In this document: positions 54,161 through 63,594 of the stretch, piece after piece
Numbering within the stretch: the stretch's first letter is position 1
Layout: every line of letters begins with the position of its first letter
NCBI RefSeq assembly: GCF_004570865.1
Contig: NZ_SPQS01000020.1
Coordinates: 1 to 64,000, forward strand
Source: Bradyrhizobium frederickii
Lineage (GTDB): Bacteria > Pseudomonadota > Alphaproteobacteria > Rhizobiales > Xanthobacteraceae
Direction: 5' to 3'
Length of the DNA stretch: 64,000 nucleotides
Notes under the pieces: model-generated
Told to the model about the DNA's origin: nothing
The model's database searches: none
The model's input: the letters and a program-made list of their open reading frames with translations, nothing else
Position numbers and translations under genes: made by a program

Positions 54161-55657
54161 ATGCTATCTGGATGGCGCGACGCCATGGGCCGCCGGCCGT
54201 GGCGGATTTCGGCGAAACTGCTGATCATCTCGTCCGTAGTGACGGTGATCGGCTTTTCCGCCATTTGCGTCAACGTGATGCTCGACATGCGCCGGGGCGA
54301 GGAGGCGCTCGCCCGCCAGACGCTGGAGAACCTCGCGACCACCATCCAGTCCGACGTCAGCCGCAACGTCGAGATCTACGATTTGTCGCTGAAGGCGGTC
54401 GCCAGCAACATGCTGCTGCCCGAGCTCGCGACGGTGTCGACGCCGATCCGTCACCTGATCCTGTTCGACCACGCGACGACGGCCAGGCATTTCGGCGCCA
54501 TCCAGGTGTTCGATGCCGAGGGCCGGCTGACCATCGACGCCTCCACGCTCGATCCCCTTCCCGAGAACCGGAGCGAGGAGGATTACTTCAGGGTTCATCG
54601 CGACAATCCCGGCATCGGGCTTTTCATCAGCCGTCCCATGCTGTTTCGCGGCGCTTACGCGATCGTGCTGAGCCGGCGCATCAGCGACACCGACGGCGGG
54701 TTCCTCGGCGTCGTCGCCGGCTCGATCCGCTTCAGCTATTTCCACGAATTCTTCGAGCAGCTGAAACTCGATTCCGAAGACACCATCACCATCCTCAAGC
54801 GCGACCGCACCATCATGATGCGGCGGCCGTTCGATCTCGACATCATCGGCACCAACCTGAACGATCGCCGGAGCTGGAAGGCCGACAATCTCCAAATCGG
54901 CGCCGCCTATTCGGGACAGGGCCCGGTCGACCCGACGCCGCGGCTCTATGTCCGCAGCGGCGACAGCGGACCGCTGTTCGTGGTGGCGGGCAAACCCCTG
55001 GCGGCCGTATTCGCGCTCTGGCAGAAGGAGGCGTTCCGCATCGGCGCCGTGGTGCTGGCGCTCGCGCTGTTCGTGCTGGGATCGACGCTCGTGCTGGCGC
55101 GCGAGATCGTCCGGCGCGCCGAGGCCGAGGGCAAGCTGGAGGAGATGGCGACGACCGACGCGCTCACCGGCCTGAAGAACCGCCGCAAGTTCGATTCCGT
55201 CATCGACGTCGAATGGCGGCGCGCCATGCGCCAGAAGACGCAGATCGCGCTGGTGATGATCGATGCCGATCACTTCAAGGCCTACAACGACACGTTCGGT
55301 CATCAGGCAGGGGACCAGGTGCTGGTCGGCATCGCCATTTGCATTTCCGATTCGGTGAGCCGGGCCGGCGACTGCGCCGCGCGCTACGGCGGCGAGGAAT
55401 TCGCCGTGCTGCTGCCGAACACATCGGCCACCGACGCCTTCAAGGTCGCCGAGGCGATCCGGACCAAGGTGCAGGGCTGGTCCGATGAGCAGGTGATTTT
55501 GACAGCGTCCTGCGGCGTCGCCAGCCTGGTTCCCACCGCCGGCATGGACTGGTCGATCCTGGTCGCCGCCGCCGACAAGGCGCTCTACGCCGCGAAAGCT
55601 GGCGGCCGCAACCAGTCGGTCATTGCGAGCCTGCCGCAGCTGTCGCTGGTGGCGTGA
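54161..55657 (+). CDS. Diguanylate cyclase with periplasmic Cache-type sensor
   Basis: This is 498 residues, with GGGAGCAAGCG before the ATG. Two membrane helices (residues ~17-38 and ~292-315) bracket a dCache-like sensor (IQVFDAEGRLTIDASTLDP, FISRPMLFRGAYAIVLSRRI). The GGDEF domain is complete: LTGLKNRRKFD, MIDADHFKAYNDTFGHQAGD, and the active site G410-G-E-E-F414. No RxxD inhibitory site is seen five residues upstream (DCAARYGGEEF), so feedback control may be absent. It should make c-di-GMP in response to an external ligand. Confidence 0.92.
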   Translation: MLSGWRDAMGRRPWRISAKLLIISSVVTVIGFSAICVNVMLDMRRGEEALARQTLENLATTIQSDVSRNVEIYDLSLKAVASNMLLPELATVSTPIRHLILFDHATTARHFGAIQVFDAEGRLTIDASTLDPLPENRSEEDYFRVHRDNPGIGLFISRPMLFRGAYAIVLSRRISDTDGGFLGVVAGSIRFSYFHEFFEQLKLDSEDTITILKRDRTIMMRRPFDLDIIGTNLNDRRSWKADNLQIGAAYSGQGPVDPTPRLYVRSGDSGPLFVVAGKPLAAVFALWQKEAFRIGAVVLALALFVLGSTLVLAREIVRRAEAEGKLEEMATTDALTGLKNRRKFDSVIDVEWRRAMRQKTQIALVMIDADHFKAYNDTFGHQAGDQVLVGIAICISDSVSRAGDCAARYGGEEFAVLLPNTSATDAFKVAEAIRTKVQGWSDEQVILTASCGVASLVPTAGMDWSILVAAADKALYAAKAGGRNQSVIASLPQLSLVA

Positions 55658-55700
55658 GGCTTGGCCCGGTGTGACGGCGTGACACGCGTTACACCACAGC

Positions 55701-55829
55701 TGTCGTCCCTGCGAACGCAGGGACCCATAACCACAGGGAAAAGTTTGGCGAAGACGCGTCGTTCGGTACTACGGCCGAACGCGATCGATGGTTCACGCGG
55801 TATGGGTCCCTGCGTTCGCAGGGACGACA
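55701..55829. repeat. Palindromic repeat, family C
   Basis: TGTCGTCCCTGCGAACGCAGGGACCCATA at the left is matched by TATGGGTCCCTGCGTTCGCAGGGACGACA at the right, an almost perfect long inverted repeat. It lies between the cyclase gene and the end of galU. Confidence 0.85.
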
Positions 55830-55845
55830 CCGAATATGTGGAGCG

Positions 55846-56721
55846 CTACTGCCCCAGATACTTCTTCATCTCCGCGATCAAGCCGTCACGCAGCTCCGGG
55901 CGCTTCAGGCCGTAGGCGATGTTGGCGCGCAGGAAGCCGGGCTTGGAGCCGCAATCGTGGCGCTCGCCCTCGAACTCGACGCCGTAGAACTTCTGCGATC
56001 TGGCAAGGCCGATCATGGCGTCGGTGAGCTGGATCTCGCCGCCGGCGCCGCGCTCCTGCGTCTCCAGAATCTTGAAGATCTCCGGCTGCAGGATGTAGCG
56101 GCCGGTGATGGAGAGGTTGGAGGGCGCAGTGCCCTTGGCCGGCTTCTCGACCATGCCGTCGACCTCGAACATCTTGCCGTTGCGTTTTCCCACGCCGCAG
56201 ATGCCGTATTGATGCGTGAGATGGTCCGGCACCGCCTCGACCGCGACCAGATTGGATTTCTCGCCGAGCGATGATGCCATCTCGATCATCTGCTTGAGGC
56301 AGCCGGGCGTGTTGAGCACGAGCTCGTCGGGCAGCACGACGGCGAACGGCTCGTTGCCGACGATGTCGCGTGCGCACCAGACCGCGTGACCGAGGCCAAG
56401 CGGCGCCTGCTGGCGCGTGAAGCTGACGGCGCCCGCTTCGGGCTGGTTCTGCGCCAGGATGTCCTGCTCGGTCTTCTTGCCGCGCGCCGCAAGCGTCGCG
56501 TCGAGCTCGTACATCCGGTCGAAATGATCTTCGATGACGTTCTTGTTGCGGCCGGTAACGAAGACGAAGTGCTCGATGCCGGCCTCCCTCGCCTCGTCAT
56601 AGACGTACTGGATCAGCGGCTTGTCGACGATGGTCAGCATTTCCTTCGGCATCGCCTTGGTGGCGGGCAGGACACGGGTGCCGAGGCCGGCGACGGGGAA
56701 TACGGCTTTGCGGATTTTCAT
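55846..56721 (-). CDS. galU: UTP-glucose-1-phosphate uridylyltransferase
   Basis: This is 291 residues. The nucleotide-binding start KAVFPVAGLGTRVLPATKA, then MPKEMLTIVDKPLIQYVYDEA, VTGRNKNVIEDHFD, and FAVVLPDELV are standard for GalU. GGEIQLTDAMIGL and GERHDCGSKPGFL complete it. It makes UDP-glucose for exopolysaccharide and cyclic glucan synthesis. Single gene, followed by a palindromic repeat. Confidence 0.95.
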   Translation of the reverse strand: MKIRKAVFPVAGLGTRVLPATKAMPKEMLTIVDKPLIQYVYDEAREAGIEHFVFVTGRNKNVIEDHFDRMYELDATLAARGKKTEQDILAQNQPEAGAVSFTRQQAPLGLGHAVWCARDIVGNEPFAVVLPDELVLNTPGCLKQMIEMASSLGEKSNLVAVEAVPDHLTHQYGICGVGKRNGKMFEVDGMVEKPAKGTAPSNLSITGRYILQPEIFKILETQERGAGGEIQLTDAMIGLARSQKFYGVEFEGERHDCGSKPGFLRANIAYGLKRPELRDGLIAEMKKYLGQ

Positions 56722-56940
56722 GTGATTGATCGAATACCTGAGAGCACATGGGAACGGCGCTGGGAACGCAGCAATGGCATCTTGCTAACCTGTTTGCAGC
56801 CGGCAACAAAGGCGGATGTGGGGCCTCACCCGCGCAGAGTTAAGAAAAAGGCCGCCACCAAAATTTCACCTTTGTTAAGCTATTGGCAACCGTAACCAGG
56901 CCTCCTGATGGCGGATTTTTGAAAGCCCGACGGGTGGGAC

Positions 56941-58338
56941 ATGATGCGATCGGTGGCAGGGCAGGCAAGACGGACGGTATCCGCGACCGGCGCGATGATG
57001 GTTGCGGCCGCTTTGCTGCTGCCTGCCGGCGCGCACGCTCAGGCGCAGAACGGCCTCTCCAACCTGTTCGGCGGCATCTTCTCCGGCCCCAACGCGGCGC
57101 CATCGCAAGCCCCGCCGGGACCCGGCGGCGGGCAAACGGGAGCATTGCCCTGGAGCGGCGAGGACGGCGCCTCCGGCCATCCCTTGATGACCGCCGCGGC
57201 GATCCGCGAGGCCGCCGGCAATTTCAACAATTGCGTCGCCGGCATGTGGCCCGATGCCGCACGGCGCGGCGTGACGCAGGAAAACTTCGAGCGCTTCACG
57301 GCCGGCCTCAGCCCCGATCTGCGCATCATGGACCTCATGGATTCGCAGCCCGAGTTCACCAAGTCGATCTGGGACTATCTCGACATCCTCGTGAACGACA
57401 ACCGCCTTGCCAAGGGCCGCGAGATCCTCGCCAAATACAAGGCGCAGTTCGACGCCACCGAGAAGGCGACCGGCGTCGATCGCTACATCATCGCCTCGAT
57501 CTGGGGCATCGAGTCCAACTACTCGACGCAGATGGGCGACCGCAGCGTGCTGCAATCGACCGCGACGCTCGCCTGCATCGGCCGCCGCCAGGCCTATTTC
57601 AAGGACGAGTTCCTGTCGGCGCTGGAGATCGTCAACCGCGGCGATCTCAGGCCGGAGCAGATGCGCGGCTCCTGGGCCGGCGCCTTCGGTCCGACGCAGT
57701 TCATGCCGACCGCGTTCAAGCGCTTTGCCGTCGATGGCGACGGCGACGGACGGCGCGATGTCGTCGACAATCCCACCGATCTGATCGCCTCGACCGCCAA
57801 CAATCTGAAGAAGGACGGCTGGCAGGCCGGCCAGACCTGGGGCTTCGAGGTCGTGGTGCCCCAAGGCTTCAACTACATGCTGGCCGACCGCGCCAAGGCG
57901 ATGCCGATCGCGCAATGGGAGAAGCTCGGGCTGAAGCGGGCGACGGGCCAGCCGTTCCCGCATCCGGGCGAGAAGGCCTATCTGCTGGCGCCGGCGGGCG
58001 CGCAGGGGCCCGGCTTCCTGATGCTGCAGAACTATCGCGTCATCATGAAGTACAACCCGGCCGAGGCCTATGCGCTGGCGATCGGCCATTTCGCCGACCG
58101 CCTGCGCGGCGGGCAGCCCTTCGTGCAGCCCTGGCCGCGCCAGGAGCGCGAGCTGTCGCGCACCGAGCGGCTGGAGCTGCAGCAGCTGCTGGCCCAGCGT
58201 GGCTTCTACAAGGGCACTCCGGACGGCCAGTTCGGCGGCCAGACCAGGGAGGCGCTGCGCAACTTCCAGGCCTCGGTCGGCGTGCCCGCCGACGGATTTG
58301 CCTCCTCCGACGTGCTGGATCGGCTGCGCGGACGGTAA
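56941..58338 (+). CDS. Lytic murein transglycosylase (MltB-like) with peptidoglycan-binding domain
   Basis: This is 465 residues. The signal peptide is GAMMVAAALLLPAGAHA, and no lipobox is present, so the enzyme is periplasmic. The SLT2 domain has the catalytic Glu191 in SIWGIESNYSTQMGD, then FKDEFLSALEIVNRG, GSWAGAFGPTQFMPTAF and DLIASTANNLKKDGW. A C-terminal PG_binding_1 domain spans residues ~395-465 (LQQLLAQRGFYKGTPDGQFG, ALRNFQASVGVPADG). It cleaves glycan strands to anhydro-muropeptides. The next gene, 170 bp on, encodes another envelope protein. Confidence 0.93.
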   Translation: MMRSVAGQARRTVSATGAMMVAAALLLPAGAHAQAQNGLSNLFGGIFSGPNAAPSQAPPGPGGGQTGALPWSGEDGASGHPLMTAAAIREAAGNFNNCVAGMWPDAARRGVTQENFERFTAGLSPDLRIMDLMDSQPEFTKSIWDYLDILVNDNRLAKGREILAKYKAQFDATEKATGVDRYIIASIWGIESNYSTQMGDRSVLQSTATLACIGRRQAYFKDEFLSALEIVNRGDLRPEQMRGSWAGAFGPTQFMPTAFKRFAVDGDGDGRRDVVDNPTDLIASTANNLKKDGWQAGQTWGFEVVVPQGFNYMLADRAKAMPIAQWEKLGLKRATGQPFPHPGEKAYLLAPAGAQGPGFLMLQNYRVIMKYNPAEAYALAIGHFADRLRGGQPFVQPWPRQERELSRTERLELQQLLAQRGFYKGTPDGQFGGQTREALRNFQASVGVPADGFASSDVLDRLRGR

Positions 58339-58508
58339 AATCGGCCCGAAAGTAACCCTGAACAGGGATTTCGCCCGCCGAGCTTGACGGAGACGGCTGT
58401 TCCCCGATGTATGGGGCAAGAATCTGCAACGGAATTTGCCCGTTTGGCGCCCGATTCCGTTACTATATTAAATCACTCCCGATCCCCGTTGCGCGTGCCC
58501 GAGATCGC

Positions 58509-60215
58509 ATGTCGAAGAAGTCCCTGTTCAAGGCACTGACCGAGACCGGCCCGTTGATCGCGCTGGGGACGGCGCTTGCGATCCTGGTGTCGGTCGCGGG
58601 GCCTGCCTCGGCGCAGTTCTTCAACTTCCCCGGCTTCGGCGGCCCGCCGCAGCGCTCGGCGCCGCCACCACAACGGGGTGGAGGCGGCGGCTGGTTCGGC
58701 GGCGACTTCTTTACACCGTTCCAGCAGCAACAGCAGCAGGCGCCGCGGCAGGATTTTTCGCGCGCCCCGGCGCCGGCCAAGCGCGACACCATTCCCGAGA
58801 AGAACGTGCTGGTGCTCGGCGATGCCATGGCCGATTGGCTCGCTTACGGCCTGGAAGATGCCTATGCCGAGCAGCCCGACATGGGCGTGATCCGCAAGCA
58901 CAAGACCGTTTCCGGACTGATCAAGTACCAGCCGAAGGGTGAGCCCTCGGACTGGGCGGCGGCGGCAAGGGGCATCCTCGAGACCGAAAAGCCCGATGTC
59001 ATCGTCGTCATGCTCGGTCTCAACGACCGCGCCGCGATCCGCGAACCTGTGGCGGAGAAGGCTACCGATAAGGACAAGGATAAGGACAAGAAGAACGACA
59101 AGGGCGCGCGCGGCAAGCCGCCGGCAAAGCCCGGCGAGACCAAGCCCGGCAGCGACACGGCTGCCAAACCCGACGACAAGCCTGCCGATGCCGACCTGCC
59201 GCAGGACGACGCCGACAACGCCGACACGCCTGCGACCGCGCCGGAAAAGACGGCGCGCAATCCGAACGGCCTCTACGAATTCCGCGACGAGCGCTGGATC
59301 GAGCTCTACGGCAAGAAGATCGAGGAGCTCGCGGGCGTCCTCAAATCCAAGGGCGTGCCGGTGCTGTGGGTCGGCCTGCCGGCGGTTCGCGGACCCAAGG
59401 GCACCGCGGATACGCTGTTCCTGGACTCGCTCTATCGCGAGGGCGCGGCCAAGGCCGGCATCACCTATGTCGACGTCTGGGACGGTTTCGTCGACGAAGC
59501 CGGCCGCTTCCTGCAGAAGGGCCCGGACTTCGAAGGCCAGATCCGCCAGCTGCGCAGCTCTGACGGCGTCTATTTCACCAAGGCCGGCGCGCGCAAGCTC
59601 GCGCATTATGTCGAGCGCGAGATCACGCGCCTGTTGGCAGGACGCTCCGGCCCGATCGCGCTGCCGAGCGAGCCGGCGACCCCCGACACCAGCGCCGAGC
59701 CCGGCAAGCCCGCGCCGCGGCCGCTGGCCGGGCCGATCGTGCCGCTGGTCGCGGCCTCGATCTCGACCGATCAATTGCTGGGCGGCCCGGGCTCGCGTCC
59801 CGCTGCCGTCGATGCGCTGGCTGCCAGGACGATGGTGAAGGGCGAGCCGCTGGCGGCGCCGGCCGGCCGCGCCGACGATTATGCCTGGCCGCGACGCGAA
59901 GTCGGCCGCGAGCAGGCCAAGGGCGATACGCCGATGGCCGCGACGACGCCTGAGGGCAACGCCGCCAGTCCCAGCGCGCCGGGAGCCGCCGCCGCGATCG
60001 CGCCGCCGAAGCTGGCTCCGAAGAAGCCGCCGGTGCCATCGCAGCAGCCGGCACAGGCAACGCCCGCGTTCCGCGATTTCTTCGGCTTCGGCTCGCCGCA
60101 GCCAGCGCCGCCGCGTCAACTGGCGCCGGCGCCCGGGCCGCGCAATCCGAATCCCAATCCGGGGATCCCGCGTCCGCCGGGCAACGTCGGTCGCTCCGCC
60201 GAGATGTTCCGGTAA
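58509..60215 (+). CDS. Secreted SGNH-hydrolase-like protein (DUF459) lacking catalytic Ser and His
   Basis: This is 568 residues from the ATG at 58509. The signal is ALGTALAILVSVAGPASA. A Pro/Gly/Gln-rich linker (residues ~40-90) precedes the SGNH-like core: VLVLGDAMADWLAYGLEDAY, VIVVMLGLNDRAAI, VLWVGLPAVRGPKG, and SSDGVYFTKAGARKLAHYVE. In place of GDS it has G104-D-A106, and the block V His is Tyr355 (DGVY). A Lys/Asp-rich insert (residues ~185-255) splits the core, and a long Pro/Ala tail ends it. It may bind rather than hydrolyse acyl or sugar esters. Confidence 0.85.
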   Translation: MSKKSLFKALTETGPLIALGTALAILVSVAGPASAQFFNFPGFGGPPQRSAPPPQRGGGGGWFGGDFFTPFQQQQQQAPRQDFSRAPAPAKRDTIPEKNVLVLGDAMADWLAYGLEDAYAEQPDMGVIRKHKTVSGLIKYQPKGEPSDWAAAARGILETEKPDVIVVMLGLNDRAAIREPVAEKATDKDKDKDKKNDKGARGKPPAKPGETKPGSDTAAKPDDKPADADLPQDDADNADTPATAPEKTARNPNGLYEFRDERWIELYGKKIEELAGVLKSKGVPVLWVGLPAVRGPKGTADTLFLDSLYREGAAKAGITYVDVWDGFVDEAGRFLQKGPDFEGQIRQLRSSDGVYFTKAGARKLAHYVEREITRLLAGRSGPIALPSEPATPDTSAEPGKPAPRPLAGPIVPLVAASISTDQLLGGPGSRPAAVDALAARTMVKGEPLAAPAGRADDYAWPRREVGREQAKGDTPMAATTPEGNAASPSAPGAAAAIAPPKLAPKKPPVPSQQPAQATPAFRDFFGFGSPQPAPPRQLAPAPGPRNPNPNPGIPRPPGNVGRSAEMFR

Positions 60216-60223
60216 TTACTGTC

Positions 60224-60352
60224 GTGTCCCGGACGCGGCGCAGCACCCCCTGGTGATGCGACGCAGAGCCGGGACCCAGCCCGGCGGCATTCACAAAGAA
60301 TGGGCCCCGGCTCAGCAGCGCAACACTACGTGCTGCGCTGCGTCCGGGGCGC
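60224..60352. repeat. Palindromic repeat, family D
   Basis: It begins GTGTCCCGGACGCGGCGCAGC and ends GCTGCGTCCGGGGC, with GAGCCGGGACCCAG / TGGGCCCCGGCTCAG inside. Confidence 0.75.
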
Positions 60353-60375
60353 GGGGGCGTGTTTGTGCTCAGCCG

Positions 60376-60744
60376 TTAATAGCGCCAGCGCGGCGGCGGA
60401 CGGCGGGCGGGGCGCGACATCAGCAGCGCGAGCGCAAAGCCGATGCCGCCGGCCACCATCAGGGCGCCGAGCGGATTGTCCTGCACCTTCTTCGACAGCG
60501 CCTGCGTGCCGTCGCGGAAGGTGTCGCCGCTGTTCTCATAGGCGTCCTTGGCGTAACTCGTCGCGGTGTCCGCGGCATCGCGCACGGCATCCTTGGCCTG
60601 GCCGTAGAGATTCTGCACGGTGCCCGCAGCCTCGCGCGCCTTGCCCGATGCCTGTGTCTTGGCATCGCCTGCCATGTCTCCGATCGCGCCTTCCGCGCGT
60701 CCGGCATATTCCTTGGCCGATCCAACAATCCGATCCGTGTCCAT
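60376..60744 (-). CDS. CsbD/YqjD-like stress protein with C-terminal membrane helix
   Basis: This is 122 residues, with GGAGGAGC upstream. The first ~60 residues look like CsbD repeats (IVGSAKEYAGRAEGAIGDMAG, AREAAGTVQNLYGQAKDAV). The end has the ElaB/YqjD pattern (QDNPLGALMVAGGIGFALAL) with one membrane helix and an Arg-rich tail. Such proteins are induced by stress and sit at the inner membrane, in E. coli with ribosomes. The combination is common in Bradyrhizobium. Confidence 0.8.
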   Translation of the reverse strand: MDTDRIVGSAKEYAGRAEGAIGDMAGDAKTQASGKAREAAGTVQNLYGQAKDAVRDAADTATSYAKDAYENSGDTFRDGTQALSKKVQDNPLGALMVAGGIGFALALLMSRPARRPPPRWRY

Positions 60745-60827
60745 GATGCTCCTCCTCGGGGGTCAGCCCAAGTAACCGATCAGGAGCAGCGCAGTTCCAA
60801 GCGATGACGAAAGTGTTGCCCGGACGG

Positions 60828-61565
60828 CTATAAAATCAACCCGCCATCGACGACCAAAGTCTGGCCGATGATGTAGGACGACAATGGCGAGGCCAGGAAC
60901 AGCGCCGCGCCGGCCATATCGGCCGGCGTGCCCAATCGCCGCAGCGGGATGCGCGCGAGCGCGCCTTCGAGCCGCTTGGGATTGTCGATCGTCACCTTCG
61001 TCATCTTGGTGTCGACGAGCCCGGGAGCGATGCCGTTGACGCGGATGCCGTCTTCGGCCCAGGCCTCGCCCAGCGTTCGCGTCAATCCGACCGCGCCGGT
61101 CTTCGACGCGTTATAGGCGGGATTGCCCATGGTGGAATGATAGGCCGCGGTCGATGACACCATGATCAGCGTGCCCTTGGCATCCCGCAACATGGAATGA
61201 AACCGCGTCGCACAGGCCATCAGGCTCATCAGATTGACTTCGACCACCTTGCGGAAGCCGCTCATCTCGAATTCGCCGCGGCGATAGAGCACCGCGCCTT
61301 GCGCCAGCACGAGCACGTCGAGCCGGTCGAAGGACGGCTTGAACGCCTCGATCGCACCGGGGTTGCTGACGTCGAGCTGCGCGTAGGAAAGACGCGTGAG
61401 ATCGGAGCCTTCTTCGGCTGAATATTCCGTCGCACGAGCCCGCGTGCCGCACACCGCGACCTGCGCGCCCCGCGTGCGAAAAGCCTGCGCGATGCCGTTG
61501 CCGATCCCGCTCGAGCCGCCGACGACCAGCACCTGCTTGCCTGAGAAATCGAGTTCGTTCGCCAT
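60828..61565 (-). CDS. Short-chain dehydrogenase/reductase
   Basis: This is 245 residues. The cofactor motif is VVGGSSGIGNGIA (residues 15-27). The active-site triad is Ser137/138 in IMVSSTAAY and Tyr151-Lys155 in PAYNASKTG. The PG motif region is NGIAPGLVDTKM and the C-terminal substrate region ends VVDGGLIL. The CGTRA stretch after beta-2 suggests NADP(H). A FabG-like oxidoreductase of unknown substrate, divergent from a second SDR 98 bp away. Confidence 0.9.
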   Translation of the reverse strand: MANELDFSGKQVLVVGGSSGIGNGIAQAFRTRGAQVAVCGTRARATEYSAEEGSDLTRLSYAQLDVSNPGAIEAFKPSFDRLDVLVLAQGAVLYRRGEFEMSGFRKVVEVNLMSLMACATRFHSMLRDAKGTLIMVSSTAAYHSTMGNPAYNASKTGAVGLTRTLGEAWAEDGIRVNGIAPGLVDTKMTKVTIDNPKRLEGALARIPLRRLGTPADMAGAALFLASPLSSYIIGQTLVVDGGLIL

Positions 61566-61663
61566 CGCGGCCTCCCTTTCGTCTTGCTTGTTTGACCTGT
61601 CTGCGGATCGATGCCAGCCTTGTCAATCATAACAAGAACAAGCAGCGTTCCGAGGAAACAAAC

Positions 61664-62443
61664 ATGTCCGGGTTCAAGGAGCTCAGCCGGTCCGTCAAGG
61701 GCCTGACCGTTCTCGTCACCGGCGCGGCCAGCGGCATGGGGCGCGCCACCGCGCACGTGTTCGCAAGCGAGGGCGCCAACGTCGCCGTCACCGATTACGA
61801 CGCGCAGGGCGCGCAGGCGGTGGCCGAGGAGATCGCCGCGAGCGGTGGCGCAGGAAAAGCGTGGAAGCTCGACGTTGCCGACGGTGGCGAGATCAAGCGT
61901 GTGGTGAATGAGGTCGCGGCGCATTTCGGCGGGCTCGACATCATCGTCAACAACGCCGGCATCTCCGTGCGCGTTGCGATCGACGACGAGAGCTATGAGG
62001 ACGCCTGGGCCAAGGGCATTGCCGTGATGCTGACGGCGCATCCGCGCATCATCCGCGCCGCGCTGCCGCATTTGCGCAAGTCGAGGTGCCCGCGCATCGT
62101 CAACATCGCCTCGACCGAGGCGCTCGGCGCCACCGCATTGCACAGCCCCTATTCGGCGGCGAAGGGCGGCGTCGCCAGCCTGACCCGCTCGCTCGCCGTG
62201 GAGCTCGGCCGCGAGGGCATCACCGTCAACTGCATCTGCCCGGGCCCGATCCGCACTGGGATTACCGACCGCATCTCGGAGGAGCACAAGACGATCTACG
62301 CCAGGCGCCGCACCGCACTCGGCCGTTACGGCGATCCCGAGGAGGTCGCGCATATGACCTTGAGCCTGTGCCTGCCGGCGGCGTCCTTCCTCACCGGCGC
62401 GGTGATCCCGGTCGACGGCGGGCTGATGGCACGGAACGCGTGA
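61664..62443 (+). CDS. Short-chain dehydrogenase/reductase
   Basis: This is 259 residues from the ATG at 61664, with GAGGAA upstream. The motif VTGAASGMGRATA (18-30) and VTDYDAQG (Asp at the end of beta-2) favour NAD(H). NNAG is at 96-99, Ser150 is in IASTEAL, and Tyr163-Lys167 is in SPYSAAKGG. It belongs to the classical SDR family. It lies between a divergent SDR and a TfdA-like dioxygenase 98 bp downstream on the same strand, so a shared catabolic role is possible but unproven. Confidence 0.9.
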   Translation: MSGFKELSRSVKGLTVLVTGAASGMGRATAHVFASEGANVAVTDYDAQGAQAVAEEIAASGGAGKAWKLDVADGGEIKRVVNEVAAHFGGLDIIVNNAGISVRVAIDDESYEDAWAKGIAVMLTAHPRIIRAALPHLRKSRCPRIVNIASTEALGATALHSPYSAAKGGVASLTRSLAVELGREGITVNCICPGPIRTGITDRISEEHKTIYARRRTALGRYGDPEEVAHMTLSLCLPAASFLTGAVIPVDGGLMARNA

Positions 62444-62541
62444 GAGGCATGCGCGCCGCGCGTTGACAAGTGCGAGCGCGGGAGTAGCTTTTTCGTCGAC
62501 AGAGCGGGACCAACCGCTCGCGACACGCGGGAGAGAACGTC

Positions 62542-63429
62542 ATGACGATCGCCATCCGGCAGCTTCAGAAGCATTTTGTCGGCGAGGTGTCCGGCCTCGA
62601 TCTGCGCAAGCCGCTCACACCGGATGAGGCGCGCGACGTCGAGGCCGCCATGGACAAATACGCGGTGCTGGTGTTCCACGACCAGGACATCACCGACGAG
62701 CAGCAGATGGCCTTCGCCCTGAACTTCGGTCAGCGCGAGGACGCCCGCGGCGGCAACATCACCAAGGCCGATGAATACCGCCTCACCTCGGGCCTGAACG
62801 ACGTGTCCAACCTCGGCAAGGACGGCAAGCCGCTCGCCCGGGACAGCCGCGCCAATCTGTTCAATCTCGGCAACTGCCTGTGGCACTCCGACAGCTCGTT
62901 CCGCCCGATCCCGGCAAAGTTTTCGCTGCTGTCGGCGCGCGTGGTGAACCCGAAGGGCGGCAACACCGAGTTCGCCGACATGCGCGCCGCCTATGACGCG
63001 CTCGACGACGAGACCAAGGCGGAGATCGAGGACCTCGTCTGCGAGCATTCGCTGATGTATTCGCGGGGATCGCTCGGCTTCACCGAATACACCGACGAGG
63101 AGAAGGAGATGTTCAAGCCGGTGCTGCAGCGGCTGGTGCGGACCCATCCCGTGCATCGGCGCAAGTCGCTGTATCTGTCCTCGCACGCCGGCAAGATCGT
63201 CGGCATGAGCGTGCCTGAAGGCCGCTTGCTGCTGCGCGATCTCAACGAGCACGCGACGCAAGCAGAATTCGTCTACGTCCACAAATGGAAGTTGCACGAC
63301 CTCGTGATGTGGGACAACCGCCAGACCATGCATCGGGTCCGCCGCTACGACCAGTCGCAGCCCCGCGACATGCGCCGTGCGACGGTGGCGGGGACGGAGC
63401 CGACGGTGCAGCAGCAGGCGGCGGAGTAA
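62542..63429 (+). CDS. TauD/TfdA-family Fe(II)/2-oxoglutarate dioxygenase, TfdA-alpha-like
   Basis: This is 295 residues. The facial triad is H115-S-D117 in CLWHSDSSF and His264 in NRQTMHRVRRY. The 2-oxoglutarate Arg follows in DMRRATVAG. The start TIAIRQLQKHFVGEVSGLDL and KYAVLVFHDQDITDEQQMAF closely fit the TfdA-alpha group described from Bradyrhizobium, which can attack 2,4-D and related aryloxyalkanoates. Many carriers do not degrade 2,4-D, so the natural substrate is open. GGGAGAGAACG precedes the ATG. Confidence 0.87.
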   Translation: MTIAIRQLQKHFVGEVSGLDLRKPLTPDEARDVEAAMDKYAVLVFHDQDITDEQQMAFALNFGQREDARGGNITKADEYRLTSGLNDVSNLGKDGKPLARDSRANLFNLGNCLWHSDSSFRPIPAKFSLLSARVVNPKGGNTEFADMRAAYDALDDETKAEIEDLVCEHSLMYSRGSLGFTEYTDEEKEMFKPVLQRLVRTHPVHRRKSLYLSSHAGKIVGMSVPEGRLLLRDLNEHATQAEFVYVHKWKLHDLVMWDNRQTMHRVRRYDQSQPRDMRRATVAGTEPTVQQQAAE

Positions 63430-63444
63430 TGTACTCCGCAACCG

Positions 63445-63560
63445 GTGTCATCGCCCGCGAAGGCGGGCGATCCAGTATTCCAGAGGCCTGCGTTGGAGGA
63501 ATCGTTCTCACCACATCCGCTACGGCGTACTGGGTCGCCCGGTCAAGCCGGGCGACGACA
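63445..63560. repeat. Palindromic repeat, family E
   Basis: GTGTCATCGCCCGCGAAGGCGGGCGATCCAG at the left and TGGGTCGCCCGGTCAAGCCGGGCGACGACA at the right form two hairpins that also pair with each other. Nearly the same ends occur at 14492. Confidence 0.75.
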
Positions 63561-63594
63561 GCGGTAAGTGGAGCGCATACAGCCGAGCCTGATG

